From the IMG/VR virus record IMGVR_UViG_3300036852_000741, positions 41,352-105,351 of that record: 64,000 nucleotides of DNA; one strand, 5' to 3'. The notes below the pieces were generated by a model. That model made no database searches and had not been told where the DNA came from. It saw only the letters and a list, made by a program, of their open reading frames with translations. Origin of the DNA: a virus. The translations under genes were made by a program, and so were the position numbers. Below, piece by piece: positions 31,782 through 42,900 of the stretch. Each line of letters opens with the position of its first letter. Position 1 is the stretch's first letter.

Positions 31782-31787
31782 TATCCT
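31782..31787 (+). promoter_or_regulatory. Candidate -10 box of a leaderless gene
   Basis: TATCCT ends 7 nt before ATG 31795. CCCCAGCCTGGGG (31765-31777) is a near-palindrome upstream, shared with the 15375 site. Confidence 0.45.
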
Positions 31788-31794
31788 CCGGCCT

Positions 31795-32013
31795 ATGGGA
31801 AGCGCCCTGACGCTCGGCCGGATCGTCGGCCACGTAGACGTGTTCAAGCGCGACGAGGACAGCGGCGAGAAGGTCCTCATCAGCACAACGCGGCCGTGCT
31901 ACGAGTGCGGGCAGCCCCTCGAAGGGGTCGTGGTGCCGGTCGGAGGCGAGCACCAGGCCCACGCGAACTGTCGTCGGAGCCGGAGGGTGATTCATGCCGA
32001 GCAAGACCTTTGA
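31795..32013 (+). CDS. Small zinc-knuckle protein
   Basis: Seventy-two residues with CYECGQPL and a later HxHANC, a plausible zinc site. It appears leaderless and overlaps the next gene by 20 nt. Function is unknown. Confidence 0.5.
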   Translation: MGSALTLGRIVGHVDVFKRDEDSGEKVLISTTRPCYECGQPLEGVVVPVGGEHQAHANCRRSRRVIHAEQDL

Positions 32014-32269
32014 CCCGTCCGTGACGCCCCTGGCCTGGGTCCCGGAGGAGAACTGCTACCGGATCGTGGAGCACAGCATCGAGACTGTGACGATCGGAGG
32101 CTCGGAGCAGAGCTTCGAGGTCGCCACGATGGGCGACAAGGTGGTCTGGGTGGACGACGCGCCGGACGACATCCAGGACGGCTCCGGGCACTTCGAGGTC
32201 TACAGCGGCGCCGACGAGGACTACCGGCCCTCGATGGCCAACCCCAACCCACCCGCGCAGGAGGGCTGA
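31994..32269 (+). CDS. Acidic hypothetical protein, possible structural component
   Basis: A 91-residue acidic protein with predicted strands (CYRIVEHSIETVTIGG). It precedes a fibre-like gene, so a minor structural role is likely by position only. Confidence 0.5.
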   Translation: MPSKTFDPSVTPLAWVPEENCYRIVEHSIETVTIGGSEQSFEVATMGDKVVWVDDAPDDIQDGSGHFEVYSGADEDYRPSMANPNPPAQEG

Positions 32270-32272
32270 TCC

Positions 32273-32794
32273 TTGGCCGAAATCTTCCCCAACGAGGCGC
32301 TGACGTACCTCATCGAAATCCAGCCGCGGTCCAACACCGGCTCGTTCCCGGTGACCACCGCGATGTACATGGGCCTGTTCTCCAGCCAGACGGCCTCCAC
32401 GGTGCCCTCCGCGGACGCCACGCTTACCGGCTCGGCGTCCTCGCCGTACACGACCGGCACCGCGCTGCCCGTCGAACTCACGTCCACCGGCGGCTACGCG
32501 CGCGCCGCCATCGGTACCACGGCCGCGGCTCTCCAGACCTCCTGGCCAGCCCCGGTCGTCTCCGGCTCCGGGATGCGCTCCACGATGGTCTCCCCGGGCA
32601 CCAGCTTCGCGGAGTCCACCGGCGCCTACAACGCCACGATCAACGGGTTCTTCGTGTGCACCACGTCGGCGAGCACCGGCCAGAACACCGGCAAGACCTG
32701 GTTCTACGCCAACTTCTCGGATACAACGGCCATCACGGTAAATGCGGCCGGTTTCACAATCCGTATCGCGGCCTTCTGGCATATCGACGGATGA
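32273..32794 (+). CDS. Phage structural protein, likely fibre or baseplate component
   Basis: The 173-residue protein has the layout of a common small phage structural family: N-terminal helix, AMYMGLFSSQTAS, VELTSTGGYARAAIGT, then Ser/Thr/Gly-rich strands ending in AAFWHIDG. These are found in tail-fibre regions. The TTG start at 32273 lies 3 nt after the previous stop. It opens the tail-fibre region. Confidence 0.6.
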   Translation: MAEIFPNEALTYLIEIQPRSNTGSFPVTTAMYMGLFSSQTASTVPSADATLTGSASSPYTTGTALPVELTSTGGYARAAIGTTAAALQTSWPAPVVSGSGMRSTMVSPGTSFAESTGAYNATINGFFVCTTSASTGQNTGKTWFYANFSDTTAITVNAAGFTIRIAAFWHIDG

Positions 32795-33614
32795 CCTCAA
32801 GCTAGCGCTGTCCGCCCAGGCTGGGAGGATGGCGGAGTGCGCCGGTCACAGCGACTTCTCGGTCATTCGCTGTGGGCGCTGCTTGACGGCTGGGCGGTCC
32901 TGGGGGGCGACTGCTGCGAGTGGATGCGCCGGCTCCCGGCGGAGTCCATCGACTCGATCGTGTGCGACCCGCCCTACGGCTTGAAGTTCATGGGCGTCGC
33001 GTGGGACACCATCGACGGCCGCGATGGCGATGGGCAGCGCCGGAACATTGGTGAGCGAATGGACAAGGCTGGGGGCAACCACAACCCCGTCGACTCAGCC
33101 GACGCCTCGCGCACCCGCGCGAGTGAGAACCGCAAGATGCAGGACTGGCATGAGGCGTGGGCGCGCGAGGCGCTGCGCGTGCTGAAGCCCGGCGGGCATC
33201 TGCTCGCGTTCGGGGGGAGCCGCACCTATCACCGGCTGGTGTGCGCGATCGAGGATGCCGGGTTCGAGGTCCGCGACACGATCGCGTGGATGTACGGCTC
33301 GGGGTTTCCGAAGTCGCTGGACGTGGGCAAGGCGATCGACAAGGCGGCAGGCGCGGAGCGCGCGGTCGTCGGGCGGCGCAACCGCTTAGATCAGCAGAGC
33401 AAGCCCGTTCACCGAATGGGCTACAGCGGCCCAATGCGTGACCAGGACGACGCGCTTGACATTACAGCCCCCGCCACCCCCGACGCCGAGCGTTGGCAGG
33501 GCTGGGGGACCGCGCTCAAGCCCGCCCACGAGCCGATCGTCGTCGCCCGCAAGCCGCTGGCGGGCACCGTAGCGGCGAACGTGCTTCGCTTCGGCGTTGG
33601 AGGATTGAACATAG

Positions 33615-33812
33615 ATGGCTGTCGTATCGGGACAGGCGCGGACGGTTCATCACATCAACGGGGTCAAGACGGACAACTGCCCAGAGAACTTGCAGGTGAT
33701 GGACTGGGCGGACCACTCGCGGGAGCATCGGACGACGCTGCGGCGTCTGGCGAGCTTGGAGGCGGAGAACCGCATCTTGCGCGCTGCACTTGCGGCCCGC
33801 ATGGCCGAGTAG
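33615..33812 (+). pseudogene. HNH endonuclease remnant inside the methyltransferase
   Basis: In a frame different from the methyltransferase, residues 10-40 read TVHHINGVKTDNCPENLQVM followed by DWADHSREH, the C-terminal half of a phage HNH homing nuclease (H-H-x-N-G...D-N...N-L). The usual N-terminal half is absent; the first nine codons are methyltransferase sequence read out of phase. This looks like the scar of a homing-endonuclease insertion. Confidence 0.65.
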
Positions 33813-34373
33813 GAGAGCCGTCCGCACAGCGCCGCTACACCGACCGCGGGAGCACCAACTTCGCTGCGACGCCCGGTCCGCGTGGCGGTGACGCCCTCGG
33901 CCGCTGGCCTGCGAACGTGGTGCTCTCTCATCACGAGGACTGTCGTCTGGTGGGGACCCGGCGGGTGAAGTCCAACGCTCCGGCTCGGTATGTGAACGAC
34001 GGGGCCGAGGCGACGCTTTACGGCGATGGCATGGGTAAGCGTGAGGTCGGCGATGAGCGTCCGGGATATGCCGACGCCGACGGCATGGAGGCGATGGAGG
34101 ACTGGGAGTGCCACTCCGACTGTCCGGTGCGGATGCTGGACGAGCAGACGGGGGAGCTACATTCGCAGGACCCCAGTACGCGCCGGGCGACAGGAGCATC
34201 CGGGGGTCAAATCATTCCAATGCCGGGCATGTCGTCGTGTTACGCCGACTCCGGCGGCGCGAGTAGGTTCTTTTACGTGGCCAAGGCGTCCAGCGCCGAG
34301 CGCAACGCTGGGCTGGGGGGGGTGATCGAGGGTGGACGGCGTAACGTCCACCCGTTAGGCGACCGTCAAGCCG

Positions 34374-34649
34374 GTGGACCTTATGCGCTGGCTTGTGCGG
34401 CTCGTGACGCCGCCCGGCGGGCTCGTACTGGACCCGTTCGCCGGCAGCGGGACGACGGGGATCGCGGCGCTTCTGGAGGGGTTCAGCTTCGTCGGGATCG
34501 AGAAGGACCCCGAGTACGTGGCGCTGGCGCGGGCGCGGATCGCCTGGTGGCATGGTCAGCGACCTGGGTCTACGGCGTCGATGTTGCGCCGGGCGGCGTT
34601 CTTGCGCAAGGAGGGCGAGCGGCGCCAGGACCAGCTTCGGCTCGTGTGA
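34374..34649 (+). other. Displaced C-terminal part of the methyltransferase
   Basis: This frame encodes MRWLVRLVTPPGG, then DPFAGSGTTGIAALL and IEKDPEYVALA, the motif I region that binds S-adenosylmethionine. It has no ribosome site of its own and a TAG at 34356-34358 just upstream in frame. It is listed as the severed tail of the gene above rather than an independent gene. Confidence 0.7.
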
Positions 34650-34685
34650 GCCCTGTCGGCATGTAGCGCCGTCCCGGGCCGCCCG

Positions 34686-34691
34686 TAAGCT
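34686..34691 (+). promoter_or_regulatory. Candidate -10 box of a leaderless gene
   Basis: TAAGCT ends 8 nt before ATG 34700. GTAGCGCCG lies upstream at about 34670, similar to the 36881 site. Confidence 0.4.
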
Positions 34692-34699
34692 GAGGGGCG

Positions 34700-35116
34700 A
34701 TGGCGGACTCCAGTCTCCCCGTCGCTACCCCGCCCGGCGGCGCACCGCAGTCCAACACGGCGACGCGCACCCGGCCTGATGGTGCGCACGTCCAGCAGAT
34801 CATTCTGGCCGAGCCGGATACCGGCAACGTCTACGGGATCACGGATGGCGCTCCGGTGTTCGACCCGGCTTCCGCCCGGGGCCAGTCGCTGTATCCACCG
34901 CGGGCGCTCCAGTACGCGCGCGATACCCAAGACCAGATGCGGGTGGTGGTCGCGTCCGGCGCCGCCATGGCCGTTCACCAGTATTGGGGCAACACGAACA
35001 CGTGGCCGACGTGGTACTCGACGGGCTCTGGCAGTTCGATGGATGTCCGCGAGGAGCAGCGGGAGCGCTCGTTGCACACCTTCCAGGTCCAGCGCAATAG
35101 GTGGACGTTTACATGA
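34700..35116 (+). CDS. Hypothetical structural protein
   Basis: A 138-residue protein. The Pro/Thr/Asn-rich start (SLPVATPPGGAPQSNTATRT) and Trp-rich C-terminal third are typical of fibre accessory proteins. The apparent leaderless start links it to the late set. Function is unknown. Confidence 0.5.
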   Translation: MADSSLPVATPPGGAPQSNTATRTRPDGAHVQQIILAEPDTGNVYGITDGAPVFDPASARGQSLYPPRALQYARDTQDQMRVVVASGAAMAVHQYWGNTNTWPTWYSTGSGSSMDVREEQRERSLHTFQVQRNRWTFT

Positions 35117-35373
35117 GGGTGTGCCGACTGTGCGGCCAGAACTGGTCTGACGATGTGCTGGAGTGCTACGGGTGGCCCGATCGGTCGCACGAGGCGGTCC
35201 TCACCGAGTCGCTGGACGAGCCGCCGCCGCCACCGCCAGACCAGGTTCCCGACCCGGTGGAGCGTCGCGCGGACCTGCTTGTGACGGCCGCCGACAACTA
35301 CCGCTCCGGGGCGTTTGCCGCGACGGCCTACGTCGCGGAGTGTCAGGCGATCATCGACGGGCAGAGGGACTAG
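35113..35373 (+). CDS. Zinc-knuckle plus Pro-rich protein
   Basis: An 86-residue protein: CRLCGQNW...CYGW at the N-terminus suggests a zinc site; a poly-Pro stretch follows and then a helix. ATG 35113 (ATGA overlap) is preferred over GTG 35101. Confidence 0.5.
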   Translation: MRVCRLCGQNWSDDVLECYGWPDRSHEAVLTESLDEPPPPPPDQVPDPVERRADLLVTAADNYRSGAFAATAYVAECQAIIDGQRD

Positions 35374-35376
35374 CCC

Positions 35377-36861
35377 GTGGGCGTCACCTACAATTTCAAG
35401 AAGGGCACGGACCTTTCGTCATGGCACTGGCTCAACCAGTACATGACGGGGGCGTCGCAGCCCGGGTGCGCGAACGCCTACGACGGCTCCCGCTACATCT
35501 ACTGGGCGATCCAGTCGGGGTCGGCCACTGCCGCGAGCACGACGCAGCTTTGGCGCCACGACACCTGGTCCAACGGCTGGCAGTTTCTGGTCGCGCTGAC
35601 CAACGCCTTCACGGGCATCGACATCGAGTACGACTCGGTGCGCAACGTCCTGTTCGTCGCGGAGGGCAACAACACCACGGTGTGGAGGTACTTCAACCTC
35701 AACACCACCGCGATCACGCTGCTGGGGCTGACGACGAACCCGTTTGCGCTGTCGTCGGCCATTGGCACGGCGTTGCCGGCGGCGGCAACCACGGGCGCGT
35801 CGATCGCGATGACGGACGATGTGAGCGTGCAGTACCCGACGCCGCTGACCGCAAGCGGCGCCACCACGAGCACCCTCACGTCGGCCACGACGACGGCGAT
35901 GGGGGACACCGGCCCGGTCGAGTTTCACAGCGGGATGATCGGCTCCTACCTGCGCATGACCAGCGGTGCGCAGTCGGGCCAGAAGCGGGTCATTACGGCG
36001 GTGACCGACGCCAACAACCTGACGGTGGTGGCGTTCGGGACGGCACCTGTGGCGGGCGACTCGTATGTGATCGAGCTTCCCGGGGGGGATGGGCCCACGT
36101 CGGCGGCGCTGCTGACGGCATCGAGCGCGACGGCGAGCACGCTGGTGCTCACGGGCGCAAGCTGGCCGACCAACGCCTACCGCGACCACGATGTGGTCAT
36201 CTACGGCGGCACGGGCGCCGGGCAGCGGCGGCGCATCGCCTCCAACGACGGCACGACGCTGACCCTGGCGGCGGCGGTGACCGGCAACAACCGCACCGGC
36301 AACTGGACGACGACGCCGGATGCCACCAGCACGTTTCGCATCGTGCCCTCCTCGGACTTCCTCTACCTGTTCGTGGGGTCCACGAGCATGTATCGCGTGG
36401 ACGTGCTCGCCACCACGATCGCGTTCACCACGTTCGCCACGGTGCCGGCCGCGCCGGGCGCGGGCTCCAATGCCTTCCACACGCCGGTGTGGTCGCCCCA
36501 GTCGCTGGTGGTGTTCCGTGGCGGGGCCACCACCACCGTCTACCGCTACCACATCGGCCTTCAGACCTGGACGACGCTGACTTCCGCGTGGGGCGCCGAG
36601 ACGCTGACGACCGGCGGCACTGCCGCGCGCATCCCGGGCCGGGGGCGCTTTTTGGTGCACATCGGCGGCTCAACTCGCCTGTACATGTACAACCCGATTA
36701 CCGGGGAGTTGCAGCCGATGACGCCGCCGCCGTATGCCGTGCCGACGGCACTGGAGGGCAAGCGGCTGCGCCATGTCAAGACGGCGGACGGCGTGGAGTT
36801 CATCTACATGCTGCGTGCGGGCGGCCAGGAGTATTTCCGGCTCCCGGTCGAGTTTTTGTGA
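35377..36861 (+). CDS. Beta-propeller-like tail protein
   Basis: The 494 residues are almost entirely beta strands and Thr/Ser/Ala-rich. Kelch-like repeats can be recognised at both ends (YIYWAIQSGS...QLWRHDTWSNGWQFL and TVYRYHIGLQTWTTL), with two middle copies of a GxxSGxxRxI...DxxxLTVVA-like sandwich. A receptor-binding or baseplate role is likely from its position before the giant fibre. GTG start. Confidence 0.6.
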   Translation: MGVTYNFKKGTDLSSWHWLNQYMTGASQPGCANAYDGSRYIYWAIQSGSATAASTTQLWRHDTWSNGWQFLVALTNAFTGIDIEYDSVRNVLFVAEGNNTTVWRYFNLNTTAITLLGLTTNPFALSSAIGTALPAAATTGASIAMTDDVSVQYPTPLTASGATTSTLTSATTTAMGDTGPVEFHSGMIGSYLRMTSGAQSGQKRVITAVTDANNLTVVAFGTAPVAGDSYVIELPGGDGPTSAALLTASSATASTLVLTGASWPTNAYRDHDVVIYGGTGAGQRRRIASNDGTTLTLAAAVTGNNRTGNWTTTPDATSTFRIVPSSDFLYLFVGSTSMYRVDVLATTIAFTTFATVPAAPGAGSNAFHTPVWSPQSLVVFRGGATTTVYRYHIGLQTWTTLTSAWGAETLTTGGTAARIPGRGRFLVHIGGSTRLYMYNPITGELQPMTPPPYAVPTALEGKRLRHVKTADGVEFIYMLRAGGQEYFRLPVEFL

Positions 36862-36899
36862 TCCGGGGTTAGCGATCCCGTAGCGTCGAGGGGCGCCGG

Positions 36900-36905
36900 G
36901 ATACT
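36900..36905 (+). promoter_or_regulatory. Candidate -10 box of the giant fibre gene
   Basis: GATACT (or TACTGG two bases later) ends 6 nt before GTG 36912. GTAGCGTCG at 36881-36889 lies in the -35 region. Confidence 0.35.
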
Positions 36906-36911
36906 GGACCC

Positions 36912-39900
36912 GTGGCCACCTTCGTAGATCGCTCGAACGGCGGCCAGGTCGGGCGCGATGGGTTCCGGCTGGGCTACGAGCTTCTGGGCATCGACCGGCT
37001 GGGCCCGTACGACACGTTCACGGGCAACGTCTCGGGCGGGCTCAAGCACCTGCTGGTCGGCAAGTCGGGTGGCGCCTACCCGGGCTACTGGGCCCTGAGC
37101 GGCGGGCTGTTCGGGACGTTCGGGTCGCCGCTCGTCGGCGGGGTCGTCGCTGGCGGCGACAAGCACTCGGCGATCACGAAGCCCGGCGGAGCGAGTGCCA
37201 GCGGACAGGCCGGCGGGACGCGCACGGTGCTGCGCTCCGCCTCCGGCGGCGGGACCGGGCCAGCGTCGGGCGGTGGCACCAAGGCGCCGCTGGCGACTAA
37301 GGCCGGAGGTGGCAAGGCCAGTCCGAACCTGCTGCGCAACGGTGATTTCGAGGTGGACGTGGCGGGGTGGGCGGTCTACCTATCGGGCACGATCACGTTT
37401 GTCCGGGCGACGGACTGGGCCGACACGGGCGCTGCCTCCATGCGGGTGACCGCCGCGGCGGCTGGCAACTTCATCACGAGCGATCGGGGCACGGCCGGGA
37501 TGCCGGTGATCGCCGGGACGAGCTACACGCTGGCAGCCACTCGCAACGTGCTCGACCCGACGACGGTCATCTACGTCCAGTGGTTCAACTCGGCGGGCAC
37601 GTACCTCACCCAGAACTCGGTGCTCTCCTCGACGCTGACGGGGGCCTTTCGTCAGCAGGCGCAGGTCACTGCCCCGGCGAATGCGGCGTTTTGTGCGCTC
37701 GTTCCCGGCGGTGAGGCCAGCGCGTTCGATTTCTACCTAGACACGATTCGCTTTGGGCTGGCGGGCGCGGCGCCTGGTGGCGTCAGGACCATCTTGGTCA
37801 CCAAGGGCGGCGGAGCGACGGCGGCGGGCGCTTCGGGTGCCGTCAAGCATCCCGCCATCTCGAAGGCGAGCGGGGCGGCGGGCGGCTGCATCGGTGGAGG
37901 CGCACGCTCGACGCTGGGCTCCAAGAGCGGCGGTGGGGTGATCCCGCTGGGCGGGGCGCTCATCAACCTGCTCACCAACCCGAGCCTGGAGACCAACACC
38001 ACCGCCTGGGCCATCAACCCGGGTGGGGTGGGCGGTAGCGCCACCCTGACCCGGATCACGACCGACTCGGTGGTTGGTGCGGCTGCGGCCCAGCAGGCGG
38101 GCACGTCTGGCAGCAGCTACGGCATCTACTTCTACGAGGCCGCCGGCACAGAGCCCTTTGTGTCCCCCGGCCAGTCGATTGCGGTGCGGGCCTCCGTGAA
38201 GATGGTGGGCGCGGCGTTCACGAACCTGCTTCGTGTCGGGGTGCGCTTCTACAACACGGCGGGCGCCTACCTCTCGGAGAACACGGTCGGTTCCGTTAGC
38301 AACCCGGTGGCCGATACGTGGTACGCGCTGAGCGGCAGCATGGTCGTGCCGGCGGGGGCGTACCGGGCGTCGATCCAGGTCAACACGAACTCGCTGGGGC
38401 TGGGCACCTCGTTCACCCTGGTCTACGACGCGCTGCTGATGGTCATGGGCGCCACGGTACCCGCCTACTTCGACGGGGACTCGGCGCTGGCGGGCTGGAC
38501 GGGCACGGCGCACGCGTCCACCTCGAAGCTCACGGTGATTCCGGGAATCGGCCGGTCGATCCTGGTCACCAAGCCCGGTGGTGCGGCGGCGGGCGGGAGC
38601 GGCGGTGGCACTCGAACGGAGCCGGTCTCCAGGGCGGGCGGGGGAAGCGCCCGGGGGGCGGCCGGTGGCGACAAGGACATTCTGGTTACGAAGGCCGGGG
38701 GCGCGACTGCGGTCGGCACTCCTGGTGGAATCAAGCACCCGGCCGTTGCCAAGAGCGGCGGCGCGCAGGGCGCGGCGAGTGGCGGTGGCGTCAAGCATCC
38801 GGCGGTGACCAAGCCGGCGGGCGCCGCGGGCGGTGGGACCGCGGCGGGTACGCGCACCGTCCTGGTGACCAAGCCGGGCGGCGCCTCGGGTCGCGGTATC
38901 GCCAGCGGCGACAAGGATGTCCTGACCGCCAAGGCGGGCGGTGCGAGCGCGACGGGCACCCCCGGTGGCGTCAAGCATCCGGTCGTCCTCAAGGCCGAGG
39001 GGGCGCCCGCCGCCGGTGTGGGGGGCGGCATCAAGCACGTTCTGTTGCCCTATGCGTCCGGGGGCGCGATCGCGACCGGCAGCGCTGGCGGCACGAAGAA
39101 GCCGCTGGTCACCAAGCCGGCCGGCGCGGCGGGCGCGGCAAGCGGTGGGGGGGCCAAGACGGCGCTGGCCACCCGGTCGGGCGGCGGGGTCTCGCAAGCC
39201 GGGCCGGGCCCAACGGACCTGCTGCGCAACGGGTCGCTTGAGCAGGGCAACACCGGCTGGACGATCAACGGGGTCGCCACGGTCACCCGCATCTCGGGCG
39301 CTGCCTACGACGGGGCGTGGCTGCTTTCTGTGGCCGCCCCCGGCTATGTGGATGGCGGGGCGTTCATCCCGTTTCACCAGGTTGCGCCGGGCGATGTGCT
39401 GAGCCTGTCGGTGTTTGTGCGCGGCGAGGTGGGCGGCGAACGGGTCCACATCCGTGCGCGCGAGGGGCTGCTCAATGGTGGATTCCTGCGCGAGAACACG
39501 GGCTCGCACTTCACGCTGACGACTGGCTGGACGCGGGTGAGCATGGTCACCCCGGCGATGGGTGCGAGCACTGCTCTGCTGACCCTCAAGATCGTCAACT
39601 CGGACACCTTCGCGGCCACGTTCTATGTCGATGCGGGCCAGGAGACCCAGGGGGCTGACCTCAAGGCATACGTCAGTGATCCGGGCGCTGGCACTAAGAC
39701 CGTCCTGGTCGGCAAGTCGGGCGGCGCCGTGGCCAGCGGTGTCGGGGGCGGCGTCAGGCACGTGCTGTTGCCCTACGAGGCCGGGGGGGCGCAGGGCACC
39801 GCGAGCGGTGGCGCCGTCAAGCACCCCGCGGTCTCCAAGGCCAACGGCGCGAGCGCGGCGGCCTCTGCGAACGGAACGCGCAAGAGCTTGGCTACCAAGC

Positions 39901-42900
39901 CGGGCGGCGGCCAGGGCGTGGGCGTTGGTGGCGGCACTCGCACGGTGCTGCTCACCAAGCGGGCGTCGCCGTTGACGTTCATCAGTGCGGAGGCCGATCC
40001 GCAGCCGCGGGGAAGCGGCGTCGGCGCTGGGGCTGTCGCCGCGTACTGGAGTGCTGTTGAGGATTCGGCCTCGCCGTCGGGCTGGGCCCTGGTCGCCGCG
40101 GACGTACCGGCGGCGGTGAACAACGACCCCTACCACCAGCCCTCCGATAGCCCCGGCGCGCTCGTCATGTACTTCGGCGTGCAGGCCGGGGATACCGTGA
40201 CGCTCAGCGTCTGGATGCGCATGAACGCTGCGGCGATGGCGCAGGCGGCCAACGTCGGCAACGGCCGCGGGGTGGCCCAGGTCTGGTGGCACACCTCCAG
40301 CGGCTATTTCGTCAACAGCCTGCCGCGGCCTGCGACGGCGGACACATGGGAGCGTGTGCGCGCCACCTATGCGGTGCCGGCCAACGCCGACGCCTTCTTC
40401 CTGCGCTTCTACGGGTCCAGCGACCGGGCTGGCGGCGAGGTCCGCTGGGCGGGCATCCAGCTTGCGCGCAGCGCAACGGTGATGGCCCCCAACGAGGGGG
40501 CCGGCGGCGGCACTCGCACCATCTTGGCGACGAAGGCTGGCGGCGCGCTGGGGACGGCCAACCCGGGCGGCGTCAAGCACGTTCTGTTGCCCTACAAGGC
40601 CAATGGGGCGCAGGGAGCCACTGTCGGGGGGGGCGTCAAGCATCCGGCGATCACCAGGTTGGCGGGTGCCAACGCCGGTGCAGTCGGCGGCGGCACGCGC
40701 ACCGACTTGGCGACCAAGCCGGGCGGCGGGCAAGCCGCTGGTGTCGGTGGCGGCACGCGGTCGGTGCTGGTCTCGAAGGCCGGCGGCGTCAGCGGCGTGG
40801 CGGGCCACGGTGGCGTCAAGCACCCAGCGGTGAGCAAGGGCGCGGGCGCCAGCGGCTCCAGCGCGGGCGGCGCGGTCAAGCACCCGGCGGTCGGTAAGTC
40901 CTCCGGCGCGATCATGGTGTCGAGTGCCGTCGGTACGCGCACCACCCTGGTCTCCAAGCCGGCCGGGGGGGCTGCGGCGGCCACTGCCGGCGGGTCCAAG
41001 ACGGCCCTGGTGACCAAGCCCGGCGGCGCGGCGGCTGCCGGCTCGGTGCTGGGTACACGCACCGTTCTTGTCACCAAGGCGGCGGGCGCCACGGCGGCGG
41101 GCGGGCATGGTGGCGTCAAGCACGTCGCGCTCGGCAAGGCCAGCGGGGCGTCGGGTGTCACGAGCGCAGCGGGTACTCGCACGATCCTGGTCACCAAGTC
41201 GGCGGGCGCCAGCGCGCTGGCCTCTGCGGGCGGGGCTCGCACCGAGCCGGTCGGCCGGGCGGGCGGCGGCCAGGGCGTGGCGGTTACGGGGGGTACGCGC
41301 ACCGCGCTGGTGACCAAAGCTGGCGGCGTTGTGGGCACCGCGGCTCCTGGCGCTGTCAAGCACCCGGCGGTCCGCAAGGACGCGGCGGTGGCGCTCGCGG
41401 CGACGGCGGCCGGCGGTATCAAGCACCCGGCTGTCGGCAAGGCTGGCGGCGCGCAGGCGATGGCGGTGGCCGGCGCCGTCAAGCACCCGGCGATCACGAA
41501 GTCCGCCGGGGCGGTGGCATCGGCGTCTGCGGCCGGCCCCCGCACCCTCCTGGTCGGCAAGCCCGGCGGCGGCCAGGCGTCGGGGGCCGGAGCGGGCACC
41601 CGGACTCTGCTGGTCTCTCGGTCCGGCGGCGGCCTTGGGGTGGCCAGTGCTGCTGGCACTCGCACGGCGCTGGTCACCAAGCCCGGCGGCGGTACTCAGG
41701 CCGGGGCTGGCGGCGGAGCACGGACTGACCTGGCCAGCAAGCCGGGCGGTGCCATCGCCGTTGGCACCTCCGGCGGCGTCAAACGCCCCGCGGTCTTCAA
41801 GGCCAACGGCGCGACGGCCGCAGCGAGCGGCAGCGGGGTGCGCAGCGTTCTGCTGCCCATCCGCACGGGAGGAGGCGCTGCGGGCGCCAGCGCTACTGGT
41901 ACACGCACGAGCCTGGTCGCCAAGTCGGCGGGCGCGCTGACGACTGGGCTGGCCGGCGCAACGCGTACGGCCCTGATCGCTCGCTCGGGTGGTGGCCAGG
42001 CGGTCGAGCAGGCCGGTGCGATCAGAACGCTTTTGCTCGCGAAAGCCGGAGGCGCCGTTGCCTTCGGAGCGCCGGGCGCCGTCAAACATCCGGCGGTCGC
42101 GAAGTCCAATGGTGCGACGACGAGTGCGAGCGCCGGTGGCATCAAGCATCCGGCTGTCACCAGGGCCGCCGGTGCCGTGGCGGGCGCGTCGAGCTTTGGT
42201 GCGCGCACCGTCCTGGTCACCAAGTCGGCCGGGGGCACCGGGGGCGCAAGCGGCGGAGGCACACGTACCCAGCCGGTCTCCAGGGCTGGCGGTGGCATCG
42301 CAACCGGTAGCGCAGGCGGTGTTCGCAGCGCGCTGGTGACCAAGCCCTCGGGGGCAGTTGGTGTCGCGGCGCCTGGGGGAATCAAGCACCCCGCCGTCGC
42401 CAAGGCCGGCGGTGCGGCGGGTGTGGCTCTCGCTGGGGGGGTCGGGCACCCGGCCGTTGCGAAATCGGCTGGCGGGACAGGGGTCGCGTCGGGGGCGGGC
42501 ACTCGCACCGCTCTGGTCACCAAGTCGGCGGGCGCCGCCGCTGGCCTGGCTGGTGGCGGCACACGCACCGAGCCGGTTTCTAAGCCGGGCGGCGGGTTTG
42601 CGCTTGCTGTCCCTGGTGGCGTCCGCACCGTGCTTGTCACGAAGGTCGGCGGGGCAAGCGCTGCCGCTGGGCCGGGGGCCGACAAGCACCCGGTGGCAAT
42701 CAAGGCCAACGGGGCGCTGGCGTCGCTTGTTGGTGGCGGGGGGAAGCACCCAGCGGCTTCCAGGTCCGGTGGCGCGGCCACTACGACGACTGCCGGGGGT
42801 GACAAGCATCTAGCGGCCACCAAGCCGGCCGGGGCGCTGGCATCGGGAGCGGGCGGCGGCACGCGCACGGTCTTGATCGCGGAGGCAGGAGGGGGCGCTT

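Larger units (their letters stand above)
32837..34666 (+). pseudogene. DNA methyltransferase, interrupted and frameshifted
   Basis: DPPYG at residues 44-48 is motif IV, and the following LKPGGHLLAFGG segment is typical of beta-class N4-cytosine/N6-adenine DNA methyltransferases. These keep the SAM-binding motif at the C-terminus. That motif, DPFAGSGTTG, is present but in another frame (34431-34460). After HP at 34349-34354, seven extra bases (TTAGGCG) separate it from TVKPVDLMRW, which normally follows directly. About 180 nt around 33630-33812 are also inserted, in phase, and encode an HNH remnant in a different frame. The intact-frame product lacks the SAM site, so it is probably inactive unless the frame is restored. 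The GTG start is approximate. Confidence 0.7.

Noticed and set aside
33615-33812. Functional HNH homing endonuclease gene
   Set aside because: The N-terminal half of the HNH fold is missing, there is no ribosome site and the first codons are methyltransferase sequence read out of frame.
34352-34364. Programmed +1 frameshift in the methyltransferase
   Set aside because: TTAGGC resembles a known +1 site in another phase, but codon phasing here is wrong and the downstream frame has a TAG at 34356. A mutation or sequence error is simpler.
35163-36872. Long alternative frame across the propeller-like gene
   Set aside because: It overlaps the well-formed beta-rich frame at 35377-36861 and its product is a low-complexity Arg/Gly/His-rich sequence typical of out-of-frame GC-rich DNA.
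37737-42809. Very long open frame on the minus strand opposite the giant fibre gene
   Set aside because: It arises because the GC-rich 60-bp repeats leave antisense frames open. Its own sequence has only the mirrored repeat pattern, and no start signal or independent domain is visible.
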